From assembly GCA_950073835.1 (NCBI GenBank), contig CATMRP010000040.1, positions 1-32,855 on the forward strand: DNA of 32,855 nt, written 5' to 3'. Numbering within the stretch: position 1 is the stretch's first letter; each line of letters begins with the position of its first letter. This DNA is from an uncultured Alteromonadaceae bacterium. GTDB taxonomy: Bacteria; Pseudomonadota; Gammaproteobacteria; Enterobacterales; Alteromonadaceae. The notes under the pieces were generated by a model. The model was not told where the DNA came from. It saw only the letters and a list, made by a program, of their open reading frames with translations, and did not search any database. A program made the translations under genes and the position numbers. Shown here one piece after another: positions 14,438 to 23,407 of the stretch.

Positions 14438-15607
14438 ATGACGACACATTACCCCACATTAAATTTTGATCTCGGTGAAGACATCGACATGCTGCGTGAA
14501 CATGTTCGCCAGTTTGCCCAGAATGAAATCGCCCCGTTAGCCAGCCAGGCCGACGAAGATAATGCCTTCCCCAACCAATTGTGGCCAAAACTGGGTGATA
14601 TGGGTTTGCTCGGCGTCACCGTCAGCGACCAATACGGCGGCTCAGAAATGGGCTATCTGGCGCATACTGTCGCCATGGAAGAAATCAGCCGGGCATCGGC
14701 CGGTATTGCCCTGAGCTACGGTGCTCACTCTAACCTGTGTGTGAATCAGATCTTTAAAAACGGCAATGATGCCCAGCGCGAAAAGTACCTGCCTAAGCTG
14801 GTCAGTGGTGAACATATTGGTGCACTGGCCATGAGTGAGCCTAACGCGGGTTCTGACGTTGTCAGCATGAAACTCAATGCCCGTAAAAGCGGTGATAAAT
14901 ACATCCTCAATGGCAATAAAATGTGGATCACCAATGGCCCGGATGCCCATACCTTTGTGATTTACGCCAAAACCGATGTCAGCGCCGGGCCCAAAGGAAT
15001 TACCGCGTTTATCGTCGAACGTGACTTCCCCGGTTTCAGCCGGGCACAAAAGCTCGATAAACTCGGCATGCGCTCCTCCAATACCTGTGAGCTGGTATTT
15101 GAGGGCTGCGAAGTACCGGCCGAGAATATCCTTGGTGAAGAAGGCGGCGGTGTGCGCGTACTCATGAGTGGTCTCGACTATGAAAGGCTGGTGTTATCCG
15201 GCGGCCCATTGGGCATTATGCAGGCCTGTATGGATGTGGTAGTGCCGTATATTCACGACCGAAAGCAATTTGGCCAGTCCATCGGTGAGTTTCAACTGGT
15301 GCAGGGCAAAGTGGCCGATATGTATACCCAGATGAACGCCGCGCGCGCCTATGTGTACGCCGTAGCCAAAGCCTGTGATCGCGGCGAAACAGCACGTAAA
15401 GATGCTGCCGGGGCAATTCTGTACTCGGCCGAACTGGCGACCAAAATGGCCCTCGATGCCATTCAGTTACTGGGCGGTAATGGGTATATCAATGAGTTTC
15501 CTACCGGCCGCCTGTTACGCGACGCCAAGTTGTATGAAATTGGTGCGGGGACCTCAGAAATACGCCGCATGCTGATTGGTCGGGAGCTGTTTAAAGAGTC
15601 AGCCTGA
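14438..15607 (+). CDS. liuA: Isovaleryl-CoA dehydrogenase
   Basis: A 389-residue FAD-dependent acyl-CoA dehydrogenase that oxidises isovaleryl-CoA to 3-methylcrotonyl-CoA and passes electrons to electron-transfer flavoprotein. Family signatures are [11 protein letters not shown] and [10 protein letters not shown]. The catalytic base is Glu249 in [10 protein letters not shown], the position characteristic of isovaleryl-CoA dehydrogenase rather than of straight-chain enzymes, which carry their base near the C-terminus. The C-terminal [33 protein letters not shown]-type region is complete. It begins three bases after liuR, with AGAGG about 11 bases before the ATG, so translation is probably coupled. 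Confidence 0.96.
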   Translation: MTTHYPTLNFDLGEDIDMLREHVRQFAQNEIAPLASQADEDNAFPNQLWPKLGDMGLLGVTVSDQYGGSEMGYLAHTVAMEEISRASAGIALSYGAHSNLCVNQIFKNGNDAQREKYLPKLVSGEHIGALAMSEPNAGSDVVSMKLNARKSGDKYILNGNKMWITNGPDAHTFVIYAKTDVSAGPKGITAFIVERDFPGFSRAQKLDKLGMRSSNTCELVFEGCEVPAENILGEEGGGVRVLMSGLDYERLVLSGGPLGIMQACMDVVVPYIHDRKQFGQSIGEFQLVQGKVADMYTQMNAARAYVYAVAKACDRGETARKDAAGAILYSAELATKMALDAIQLLGGNGYINEFPTGRLLRDAKLYEIGAGTSEIRRMLIGRELFKESA

Positions 15608-15648
15608 AGCAACAAACATTATTAACGACAGGACACAGAGGAGGCACT

Positions 15649-17256
15649 ATGCCTGTACTCACCAGTCAGGTTAATCCACAAAGCGATGCCTACAAACAAA
15701 ACCAGCAAGGCATGCAAAAAGTGGTGAATGATCTGCAAACTACCATCGCAACCATTATAAAAGGTGGCGGTGAAAAATACGTGGCCCGGCATAAAGCCAA
15801 GGGTAAATTGCTGGCACGTGAGCGCATCGACGCGCTGCTGGATGCCGATTCGCCGTTTCTTGAAATCGGTCAGCTGGCTGCCCATAACGTGTACGGTGAA
15901 GAGGTGCCTTGTGCCGGTGTAGTGGCCGGCATTGGTCTTATTCACGGTAGTGAATGTATGGTGGTCGCCAACGATGCCACTGTCAAAGGCGGCAGCTATT
16001 ATCCCCTGACAGTAAAAAAACATCTGCGTGCGCAGGCCATTGCCGAGCAGAATCATCTGCCCTGCATTTACCTGGTCGACAGTGGCGGAGCGAATCTGCC
16101 CCGTCAGGATGAGGTGTTTCCGGATCGCGAGCACTTCGGCCGCATTTTCTTTAATCAGGCGCGGATGTCGTCAATGAACATTCCGCAAATTGCGGTTGTC
16201 ATGGGCTCCTGTACCGCTGGAGGTGCTTATGTACCTGCCATGGCCGATGAAAGCATTATCGTGAAGGAGCAAGGCACTATCTTTCTGGCTGGCCCACCAC
16301 TGGTTAAAGCCGCAACCGGCGAAGAAGTCAGCGCAGAAGAACTCGGCGGCGGCGATGTGCATACCCGGGTATCCGGGGTTGCCGACCACCTGGCCAATAA
16401 CGATCTGCACGCACTGGATATTGCCCGCAATGCAGTGGCCAGGTTAAATCGCCAGAAGCCGGTAACCACGGCGAATCAGGCAGTAAAACCACCGCGCTAT
16501 CCCATTGCCGAGCTGTACGGTATCGTGCCGCAGGATCTGCGCCAGCCTTTTGATGTCAGAGAAGTGATTGCGCGGATTGTCGATGACTCCGACTTCGATG
16601 AATTTAAAGCCCGTTATGGCACCACGTTAGTATGCGGCTTCGCGCATCTGTACGGTATGCCCGTGGGTATTGTGGCTAATAACGGCATTCTGTTTGGCGA
16701 GTCAGCCCAAAAAGGCGCTCACTTTGTAGAGCTATGCAGCCAACGCAAGATCCCACTGATATTCCTGCAGAACATTACCGGCTTTATGGTGGGTAAACAA
16801 TACGAAGCATCCGGTATCGCCAAACACGGCGCCAAAATGGTAACTGCGGTGGCCTGCGCCAATGTGCCTAAACTCACCGTACTGATCGGCGGTAGTTTTG
16901 GTGCTGGTAACTACGGCATGTGCGGTCGCGCCTACGATCCCCGGTTTATGTTTATGTGGCCCAATGCGCGGATCTCCGTAATGGGCGGCGAACAGGCGGC
17001 AGGCGTACTGGCTCAGGTCAAAAAAGACCAGGCCGAACGTGCCGGGACCAGTTGGACCGAAGCCGATGAGCAAGCGGTCAAACAACCTGTTGTCGACAGC
17101 TACGAGCAGCAAGGCCACCCTTATTATGCCTCTGCCCGTTTGTGGGACGATGGCGTAATCGATCCGGTGGATACCCGCAAGGTACTGGGTTTAGCACTAA
17201 GCGCCAGTCTCAATAAGCCCATCGAGGATACGCAGTTTGGCGTATTCAGAATGTAG
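15649..17256 (+). CDS. liuB: 3-methylcrotonyl-CoA carboxylase, beta (carboxyltransferase) subunit
   Basis: A 535-residue carboxyltransferase subunit, the normal length. It transfers the carboxyl group from biotin on the LiuD subunit to methylcrotonyl-CoA, giving 3-methylglutaconyl-CoA. Recognisable parts are the N-terminal acyl-CoA-binding half ([32 protein letters not shown]) and the C-terminal biotin-binding half ([39 protein letters not shown]). These are the glycine-rich oxyanion-hole segments of the family. GAGGAGG six bases before ATG gives a strong start. There are 41 bases between liuA and liuB, and liuC follows closely. Confidence 0.96.
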   Translation: MPVLTSQVNPQSDAYKQNQQGMQKVVNDLQTTIATIIKGGGEKYVARHKAKGKLLARERIDALLDADSPFLEIGQLAAHNVYGEEVPCAGVVAGIGLIHGSECMVVANDATVKGGSYYPLTVKKHLRAQAIAEQNHLPCIYLVDSGGANLPRQDEVFPDREHFGRIFFNQARMSSMNIPQIAVVMGSCTAGGAYVPAMADESIIVKEQGTIFLAGPPLVKAATGEEVSAEELGGGDVHTRVSGVADHLANNDLHALDIARNAVARLNRQKPVTTANQAVKPPRYPIAELYGIVPQDLRQPFDVREVIARIVDDSDFDEFKARYGTTLVCGFAHLYGMPVGIVANNGILFGESAQKGAHFVELCSQRKIPLIFLQNITGFMVGKQYEASGIAKHGAKMVTAVACANVPKLTVLIGGSFGAGNYGMCGRAYDPRFMFMWPNARISVMGGEQAAGVLAQVKKDQAERAGTSWTEADEQAVKQPVVDSYEQQGHPYYASARLWDDGVIDPVDTRKVLGLALSASLNKPIEDTQFGVFRM

Positions 17257-17262
17257 GGGGAG

Positions 17263-18066
17263 ATGATGACCGAACACGTATTATATGAGGTTAACGAACA
17301 AGGCGTGGCACGCATTACGCTTAACCGCGCCGATAAACACAATGCCTTTAATGAAGACATGATTGCCGGGTTAACCGCCAGCTTTGAACGCGCCGGTAAC
17401 GATCCAGCCGTGAAGGTTGTGGTTCTGGCCAGTCACGGTAAAAACTTCAGTGCCGGTGCCGATTTAAACTGGATGCAGAAAATGGCCGGCTATACCGAAG
17501 CGCAAAACCGCGCCGATGCCATGCACCTTGCGACCATGTTACATACTCTGTATACCCTGCCCAAACCGACCATTGCGCGGGTGCAGGGTGCGGCCTACGC
17601 CGGTGCGGTAGGCTTGATTGCCTGTTGCGATATTGCCATTGCCTGCAAGCTCAGCAAGTTTTGCCTAAGCGAAGCTAAAATCGGCCTGGTTCCGGCCACC
17701 ATCAGTCCGTACGTTATCGAAGCCATGGGCAAGCGCATTGCTAAGCGTTACTTTATGACCGCCGAAGTGTTTACGGCCCGCCGTGCCCGTCGTTTAGGCC
17801 TGATCAGCGAAGCGGTCAGTGAAGACCAGCTCGATGCTACCATCGAGCAACTAACCGACACCCTGCGCTACAACAGCCCCGAGGCTGTCAGCCAGGCCAA
17901 ATTACTGGTGAATACCGTGGCCGGCCAGCCTATTGATGAGTCCATGCGTGCGCTCACCAGCGACTGGATTGCTCGGATCCGCGTGTCGGAGCAAGGTCAG
18001 GAAGGCCTTAACGCCTTTTTGCAAAAACGATCGCCTAACTGGTCACCTGCAGGGTCAAAGGAGTAA
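17263..18066 (+). CDS. liuC: Methylglutaconyl-CoA hydratase
   Basis: A 267-residue crotonase-fold enzyme hydrating 3-methylglutaconyl-CoA to HMG-CoA. The first oxyanion-hole motif (HGKNFSAGADLNWMQKMAGY) and the second (ARVQGAAYAGAVGLIACCDIAIA) are clear, and SEAKIGLVPATISPYV marks the usual catalytic region. The NWMQ sequence after GADL is typical of liu-cluster hydratases. Two adjacent ATGs (17263 and 17266) follow GGGGGAG; the second gives slightly better spacing, the first is kept by convention. It starts six bases after liuB and ends three bases before liuD. Substrate is inferred from operon position. Confidence 0.94.
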   Translation: MMTEHVLYEVNEQGVARITLNRADKHNAFNEDMIAGLTASFERAGNDPAVKVVVLASHGKNFSAGADLNWMQKMAGYTEAQNRADAMHLATMLHTLYTLPKPTIARVQGAAYAGAVGLIACCDIAIACKLSKFCLSEAKIGLVPATISPYVIEAMGKRIAKRYFMTAEVFTARRARRLGLISEAVSEDQLDATIEQLTDTLRYNSPEAVSQAKLLVNTVAGQPIDESMRALTSDWIARIRVSEQGQEGLNAFLQKRSPNWSPAGSKE

Positions 18067-18069
18067 ATC

Positions 18070-20046
18070 ATGTCAGTCACCAAAAACATTAAAAAAGTAC
18101 TGATTGCCAACCGTGGCGAGATTGCCTGTCGGATTATCGCTACGGCACGTCAGCAACATATCCGGTCTGTAGCCGTGTATTCAGAAGCTGACCAGCATGC
18201 CATGCATGTAAAACAAGCCGATGAAGCCGTTGCTATTGGCCCTGCCCCGGCCAGTCAGAGCTATCTGGTGCAGGATAAGATCATTGCAGCGGCCAAACAG
18301 TGCGGCGCGGATGCCATCCATCCGGGCTATGGTTTTCTGTCGGAAAATGCCACCTTTGCCAAACGCTGTGAACAGAAAGGGATTATTTTTATTGGCCCGC
18401 CAGCCGGTGCCATTGAAGCCATGGGTTCAAAATCCCGAGCCAAGCAAATAATGGAAGACGCCGGAGTACCACTGGTGCCCGGCTATCATGGCGACGAACA
18501 AAGTGCTGAATATCTACTTGCCGAAGCCCGTCGGATTGGTTTTCCGGTGATGCTTAAAGCCGCTGCTGGCGGTGGTGGCAAAGGGATGCGTCAGGTAATG
18601 ACCGAGGCTGATTTTCAGGCTGCACTGGACGGTGCAAAACGGGAGGCAAAAGCCAGTTTTGACGACGATCTGATGCTGGTCGAAAAGTTTTTAACCGAGC
18701 CCCGCCACGTGGAAATTCAGGTCTTTTGCGATCAGCACGGTAATGGTGTCTACCTGTTCGACCGCGATTGCTCAGTACAGCGCCGCCATCAGAAAATCAT
18801 AGAGGAAGCACCGGCCCCCGGCATTAGCGATACCGTGCGTCGGCAAATGGGCGAAAGTGCCCTCGCCGCAGCTAAAGCCATTAACTATGTGGGTGCTGGC
18901 ACCGTTGAGTTTCTGCTCGACGGCGATGATTTTTACTTTATGGAAATGAATACCCGTCTGCAGGTAGAACATCCGGTTACGGAGATGGTCAGCGGCGAGG
19001 ATTTAGTGGCCTGGCAACTTGCGGTGGCCGCCGGTCAGCCATTGCCGAAAACTCAACAGCAATTACGCTGCAATGGCCATGCCTTTGAGGTAAGGCTGTA
19101 CGCCGAAGACCCGGATAACGAATTTTTGCCATCCACCGGTTTACTGAAACGCTTACGTTTCCCGGCTGAGGGCGACGGCGTGCGGGTCGATACCGGCTTT
19201 ACCGAAGGTGATACGGTTAGCGTGCATTACGATCCCATGCTGGCAAAGCTCATCACCTATAGCGATAACCGCGAAAAGGCACTGGCAAAAATGCTCAACT
19301 GCCTGGAACAAACCCGGGTTACCGGCGTGACCACCAATTTACCCTATGTGCACCGGGTGTTGGAAAACGCTGATTTTGCCGCCGCCAGGTTAACGGTGCA
19401 CTTCATCGCCAAGCACAGTGAGGCCCTGGCGCCCCGGGCGTTTGATACCGATTATCTGCCCGCTATGGCGTTTTGCCTGTTTCAGACCATGCAGTCTGAT
19501 AGCGCGCCTCTGGGTGATGAAGGGCTCAAAGGTTTCCGCTTAAATCATCAGCGCCAGCACTATCTGGCACTGCAGTGTCAGGACAAAGCCTATCTGCTTT
19601 CGGTAACCGCGGATCAAGAGCAGCTAACCGTAACCTGTGAGGACAACCACTGGCAGGTGAGTGGCGACTGGCAGAATGAAACTCTCAACCTTACCGTCAA
19701 TAATTATCAGCGCCGCTTTACCGTTTGCCCGGACAGTGCTGACGGCTGGGTGCTGTTTGATGGTGCCAGTGCCCTGCCCTTTGCGTTGCAACGCCCGGAT
19801 TTCGGCCAGCATGAAGATAGCCACGAAAATGAATGCGTTGCGCCCATGAATGGTACTGTGGTCAAGCTTTTGGTAGAGCCTGGGAGTAAAGTAACAAAAG
19901 GCACCTCACTGCTGATCCTGGAAGCGATGAAAATGGAGCATAACGTAAAAGCCCCGGCCGACGGTGAAGTCGCTGAGTTTTATTACCAGGCCGGCGATAT
20001 GGTTGACGGTGGCGCAGCCCTGCTGGAGTTTGTCGCTGATGAGTAA
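18070..20046 (+). CDS. liuD: 3-methylcrotonyl-CoA carboxylase, alpha (biotin carboxylase/BCCP) subunit
   Basis: A 658-residue subunit that carboxylates its own biotin using ATP and bicarbonate. Domains in order: biotin carboxylase N-domain (KVLIANRGEIACRII), ATP-grasp (KAAAGGGGKGMRQV, then RDCSVQRRHQKIIEEAPAP and EMNTRLQVEHPVTE), the BT linker region, and a C-terminal biotinyl domain with the biotin-accepting Lys621 in LEAMKMEHNV. Length matches known methylcrotonyl-CoA carboxylase alpha chains, and the adjacent LiuB is its partner in the hetero-oligomer. AAAGGAG lies at the end of liuC and serves this ATG, three bases after the liuC stop, so translation is coupled. Confidence 0.96.
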   Translation: MSVTKNIKKVLIANRGEIACRIIATARQQHIRSVAVYSEADQHAMHVKQADEAVAIGPAPASQSYLVQDKIIAAAKQCGADAIHPGYGFLSENATFAKRCEQKGIIFIGPPAGAIEAMGSKSRAKQIMEDAGVPLVPGYHGDEQSAEYLLAEARRIGFPVMLKAAAGGGGKGMRQVMTEADFQAALDGAKREAKASFDDDLMLVEKFLTEPRHVEIQVFCDQHGNGVYLFDRDCSVQRRHQKIIEEAPAPGISDTVRRQMGESALAAAKAINYVGAGTVEFLLDGDDFYFMEMNTRLQVEHPVTEMVSGEDLVAWQLAVAAGQPLPKTQQQLRCNGHAFEVRLYAEDPDNEFLPSTGLLKRLRFPAEGDGVRVDTGFTEGDTVSVHYDPMLAKLITYSDNREKALAKMLNCLEQTRVTGVTTNLPYVHRVLENADFAAARLTVHFIAKHSEALAPRAFDTDYLPAMAFCLFQTMQSDSAPLGDEGLKGFRLNHQRQHYLALQCQDKAYLLSVTADQEQLTVTCEDNHWQVSGDWQNETLNLTVNNYQRRFTVCPDSADGWVLFDGASALPFALQRPDFGQHEDSHENECVAPMNGTVVKLLVEPGSKVTKGTSLLILEAMKMEHNVKAPADGEVAEFYYQAGDMVDGGAALLEFVADE

Positions 20047-20956
20047 TTATCCGCAGCAGGTCAGCATTGTTGAAGTAGGCGCCCGTGACGGTTTACAAAA
20101 TGAAGCTTCGGTCATCGACCTGCCGGTAAAGCTGGCGTTTATAGACGGGTTGTTGCGCGCCGGACTCAAACGCATAGAGGCCGGTAGTTTTGTATCGCCC
20201 AAATGGGTACCACAAATGGCCGACAGCGCAGCAGTATTTAACGGCTTACCGCAACGCACAGACGCAACCTTCAGTGCGCTCACGCCAAATGAAAAAGGCA
20301 TGCTGGCGGCTATCGATGCCGGCGTCGATGAGGTCGCGGTATTTGCCGCCGCCTCTGAGAGCTTTTCTCAGCGCAATATTAACTGCTCGATTGCGCAAAG
20401 TCTGGAACGTTTTGAACCGGTCTTCAATTTAGCCCGCCAGCATAACCTGCGGGTTCGTGGCTATGTGTCCTGTGTGATGGGCTGCCCCTATGAGGGCGCT
20501 ATTAGCCCGGATGCCGTGCTGGCGGTGAGCCAGACATTGCTCGACAAGGGCTGCTATGAAATCTCCCTGGGCGACACCATAGGTACCGGCACACCGGGTC
20601 AGACAGCGCGGTTACTGGGTACTTTATTAAAAACCCTCCCCGCAGCGAAACTGGCTGTGCATTTTCACGATACCTACGGTCAGGCGCTGGCCAATATTCT
20701 GGTTGCCTTACAACATGGGATCAGTGTGATTGATTCGGCCGCCGGCGGCTTGGGCGGCTGCCCTTACGCTGCCGGTGCCAGCGGTAATGTTGCCACCGAA
20801 GATGTGGTGTATATGCTAAATGGCATGGGTATCGATTGCGGCGTTGATATTAACGCATTGGTGGCCGCGTCTACCCTGATATTTGACCACCTCAACCGTG
20901 AGCCCGCGTCACGGACAATGAGAGCGTTGCTGGCCAAACACCACAACGTGATTTAA
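20039..20956 (+). CDS. liuE: Hydroxymethylglutaryl-CoA lyase
   Basis: A 305-residue TIM-barrel lyase that splits HMG-CoA into acetoacetate and acetyl-CoA, the last step of this operon. Motifs seen: VEVGARDGLQNE (Arg16 and Asp17), VHFHDTYGQALAN with the metal ligands His208 and His210, and catalytic Cys241 in GLGGCPYAAGASGN. I start it at ATG 20039, which overlaps the liuD stop by eight bases; an in-frame ATG 75 bases upstream would add residues unlike the family and lie inside the liuD biotinyl domain. Tight overlap indicates translational coupling with liuD. Confidence 0.95.
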   Translation: MSNYPQQVSIVEVGARDGLQNEASVIDLPVKLAFIDGLLRAGLKRIEAGSFVSPKWVPQMADSAAVFNGLPQRTDATFSALTPNEKGMLAAIDAGVDEVAVFAAASESFSQRNINCSIAQSLERFEPVFNLARQHNLRVRGYVSCVMGCPYEGAISPDAVLAVSQTLLDKGCYEISLGDTIGTGTPGQTARLLGTLLKTLPAAKLAVHFHDTYGQALANILVALQHGISVIDSAAGGLGGCPYAAGASGNVATEDVVYMLNGMGIDCGVDINALVAASTLIFDHLNREPASRTMRALLAKHHNVI

Positions 20957-20957
20957 C

Positions 20958-20970
20958 CTCACAGTGTGAG
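20958..20970 (+). terminator. Short palindrome after liuE
   Basis: CTCACAGTGTGAG lies two bases after the liuE stop, between the convergent liuE and MFS genes. It is a small stem with essentially no loop and no T-run, so a weak termination signal at best. Confidence 0.2.
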
Positions 20971-21007
20971 TAAGGCTTGTGGCGGCCAGACGATGTGGTC
21001 AGGTCGC

Positions 21008-22174
21008 TCACCGCTTTTCTTTCGGCAGAATAAAACTCAGTCCAATCCCCACCAGTAGCATAACCGCCATAGTGGCTACTATATTGATATCAAAGGCCGC
21101 TTTGAGTGCGGCATACAATGCACCAAACCCCAGTAAAATAAGCCCTATTGCTGTATTACTGAAGGCCACCAGCTCAGTGCGTTGCTGACCGTCTTTAACA
21201 TCCAGACTGTAGGTTTTACGGCCTGTGCGCACACCAGTGTGCGCAACTGCCAGCACAAAAAACAAACCGCCGGAAATCCACAGCGAATGACCAGGCAAAA
21301 ATAATAAACCACCACAAGCGATTAGCGCCAGCACGCCAGCCATTTGCAGAGTAAGCCTGGCGCTGTAATCGGCCACACTGCCCCAGACAAACGAAGAAAG
21401 CATGGTCGCTGCTGCCTGCGCACCAAGGTAAAAGGGTAACAGGCTGGCAGCTTCCTGTTCAGTTTCGAGCATAAAATATGGCGCCACCAATGCGCTGTGA
21501 ACAAATAGCCCCCGCACCACAATAAACTTGTACACTATGGCATCGAAATCCCACCAGCTGTGACCGCCCCGGTTTTTATTCTCGTCCACTTCAACGCAGG
21601 TTTTCAGCGGTAATAAAATAAACAGACCGAGCAACATGGCGGACACCGCGCCGATGAGCAAACCGAAAATCAGGGTTTCACCCAACTGGTCAGCAAAATA
21701 CACCAGTGGTACTGCGATAATTAACGTTAAAACGCCCGAGGTGGTAGAAGCAATCCCCAACAATTTACCCCTGTCGCCTTGCTCGGCCACGTCTGCCTGA
21801 ATATCTTTCATGGTCAGCGAACAAGCCGAACGGCCTAAGCTCAGCAAACACAGGCCACCAAGCACAAACCATCCCCCGGTCATGCCGTCGTACCAGGAAG
21901 CGCCAAGGATAATGGCTAGCAGGGAAAACGACTGCACTACCATGCCCAAGCGCCAGACATGATGACGCGCTGCATAGTGGCGCAGCACCACACCAATGGC
22001 AGCCTGGGGAAGTAAAGCACCCGACTCTCGGATAGGCACCAGCCAGCTAATCATCCAGGCAGGCGCCCCTAAGGCCAGCATCAGGGCCGGAAGAGTGGTT
22101 TTAGCTGAAATAAGCAGATCGGCCAGTTTGGTGCTGGCCAGACTGGCAATTAAGCGACGTTTAGCAGAGTTCAC
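21008..22174 (-). CDS. MFS transporter, unknown substrate
   Basis: A 388-residue integral inner-membrane protein with about 12 hydrophobic helices arranged in two halves, separated by a charged cytoplasmic loop (KTCVEVDENKNRGGHSWWDF, around residue 215). It has MFS character but an unusual first half: LGAPAWMISWLVPIRESGALLPQ and RSACSLTMKDIQADVAEQGDRGKLLG instead of the classic GxLaDrxGrkxxl loop. The substrate cannot be inferred. Starts at GTG 22174 with a GGGG stretch about nine bases upstream; the start is uncertain. It converges on liuE and lies downstream of the SRPBCC gene on the same strand, with 130 bases between that contain no clear signal. Confidence 0.8.
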   Translation of the reverse strand: MNSAKRRLIASLASTKLADLLISAKTTLPALMLALGAPAWMISWLVPIRESGALLPQAAIGVVLRHYAARHHVWRLGMVVQSFSLLAIILGASWYDGMTGGWFVLGGLCLLSLGRSACSLTMKDIQADVAEQGDRGKLLGIASTTSGVLTLIIAVPLVYFADQLGETLIFGLLIGAVSAMLLGLFILLPLKTCVEVDENKNRGGHSWWDFDAIVYKFIVVRGLFVHSALVAPYFMLETEQEAASLLPFYLGAQAAATMLSSFVWGSVADYSARLTLQMAGVLALIACGGLLFLPGHSLWISGGLFFVLAVAHTGVRTGRKTYSLDVKDGQQRTELVAFSNTAIGLILLGFGALYAALKAAFDINIVATMAVMLLVGIGLSFILPKEKR

Positions 22175-22304
22175 AGCGCAGTCCCCGGTCTGAAAGCCCC
22201 CCTTTCGACCGCCTTAGTAATTGATTTGGCTGTAGTATACGCCGAAAGCCAGATTTGAGATCCCCCAAACAGGCACAACAGTACTAAAGGCTAACAGCAC
22301 GCAG

Positions 22305-22838
22305 CTATTCAATCCTATTCTCAACCAGGGTTTTGATGTTTTCCAGGCCCACCTGAATATCTTTGCCGAGTTTGTCATCAAAAAACAGCAGCTTATAGCG
22401 GTCAATTATATTGATTCCAACATTACCCCGACTGCTCCAGATCAACATCGTGCTGTTATCCTGGGGTTTAAGTCGCATTTCGCCATGTGCCTTTATGCCC
22501 TGCGTCTCATTGTTCACGCTGTAAATCAGTTGCCGGTTAAACTGCAAAGCGGTAATTTCGATACTGCCGCGGCCTATAATTTCGCTGCTCCAGCGGGATC
22601 GCATACCGATGGCGCGATCCGGACCGTCGTAGGTAATAACAGCATTGCTATCCTTCTGGAACCAGGTTCCCCACTGCTCCCACTTTCGTAAATCTACAAT
22701 GGCAGCATAGACTTTATCAGCGGGGGCATTTATTTCGATGGATTGCTCAATGTGAAATTCATCTGGCAGGAAAAGCCCGGTCAGAATGACTAAAAAAGCC
22801 ACAATAAACAGATTTATAAACCATTTACTGCCCCACAT
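22305..22838 (-). CDS. SRPBCC (polyketide cyclase/START-like) protein with N-terminal anchor
   Basis: A 177-residue protein with one N-terminal hydrophobic segment (KWFINLFIVAFLVILTGLFL, residues 5-24) and a soluble SRPBCC fold beginning IEINAPADKVYAAIVDLRKW, a typical opening for this hydrophobic-pocket superfamily. It is probably tethered to the inner membrane with the domain in the periplasm. Ligand and function are unknown. I chose ATG 22838, preceded by GGGAG at good spacing. A TTG ten codons earlier (22868) would start inside the proposed TATAAT box and is rejected. Confidence 0.85.
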   Translation of the reverse strand: MWGSKWFINLFIVAFLVILTGLFLPDEFHIEQSIEINAPADKVYAAIVDLRKWEQWGTWFQKDSNAVITYDGPDRAIGMRSRWSSEIIGRGSIEITALQFNRQLIYSVNNETQGIKAHGEMRLKPQDNSTMLIWSSRGNVGINIIDRYKLLFFDDKLGKDIQVGLENIKTLVENRIE

Positions 22839-22867
22839 ACCGTCTCCCGTTGACAACACCCTGGCCA

Positions 22868-22873
22868 ATTATA
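22868..22873 (-). promoter_or_regulatory. -10 box for the SRPBCC gene
   Basis: A perfect TATAAT on the minus strand, about 30 bases before the chosen ATG; no good -35 is seen 17 bases upstream. It helps decide the gene start. Confidence 0.45.
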
Positions 22874-23407
22874 ACATTAATTTAACAAAATGAGAGTTTC
22901 ACAGTGTTTTTTGTATTAACGAAATCAAATAAAGATTTATCATGCATAAAGTGAGCACCTGGCCAGCTGCTTTCGTCGCTAAAGCCTGGGTAAAACCAAT
23001 AAAATTACTCCTTTTGCAGCGCACAATGCTTTACGGTTAATCACCCGGTACTCTTGCTCGCTTTGCACTATCAATGTCCCACAGGCACATTCCAGCGCTC
23101 TTTTAAGTATAATCTGAACACACTAAAATTCATCTTTGCGCTGTAACTGCCCTAAACTGCTATTTCTGTAAAAATTCCGGCCTGCGAGTTTCTCTGTACA
23201 GGCTCCCATTTTTAATTAACATTATTACCACAATTAAATTAACATTTATTTACACCTGCAGCGCTTGAGCATTTATTATTCAAGGCGTAAGATGGTGAAA
23301 AATAATGTAATTTAATTACAAATACCCTATCCTTAAAAAATTGGATACGGTCGTTCAGACCGGCCGGCATTAGCCGTTACCACACAGCGCGTCGATGGAG
23401 AAACAGA
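22874..23407. other. Long A+T-rich upstream region of glgC
   Basis: More than 500 bases without a supported gene between the divergent SRPBCC and glgC genes. It includes a direct repeat AATTAACATT at 23214-23223 and 23237-23246 (23 bases apart, about two helical turns) and a palindrome TGTAATT-T-AATTACA at 23306-23320. The glgC leader has a small GGTC/GACC stem near 23350 next to a GGCCGGC run. This suggests regulated glgC expression. A 32-codon ATG ORF near 22942 has no ribosome-binding site and is not called. Confidence 0.5.
23306..23320. promoter_or_regulatory. Palindromic operator candidate upstream of glgC
   Basis: TGTAATT and AATTACA are perfect inverted arms around one central T, about 90 bases before the glgC start. 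The size and symmetry fit a dimeric regulator site. The regulator is not identifiable from the window. Confidence 0.4.

Noticed and set aside
19964-20038. Upstream ATG giving a longer HMG-CoA lyase
   Set aside because: It would encode 25 extra residues inside the liuD biotinyl domain; ATG 20039 matches the family start.
22305-22868. TTG start for the SRPBCC gene, ten residues longer
   Set aside because: The TTG would lie within the TATAAT at 22868-22873 and has no ribosome-binding site; ATG 22838 has GGGAG.
22942-23040. 32-codon ATG ORF upstream of glgC (MHKVSTWPAAF...)
   Set aside because: No Shine-Dalgarno, unrecognised composition, and it lies in an A+T-rich regulatory region; more likely chance.
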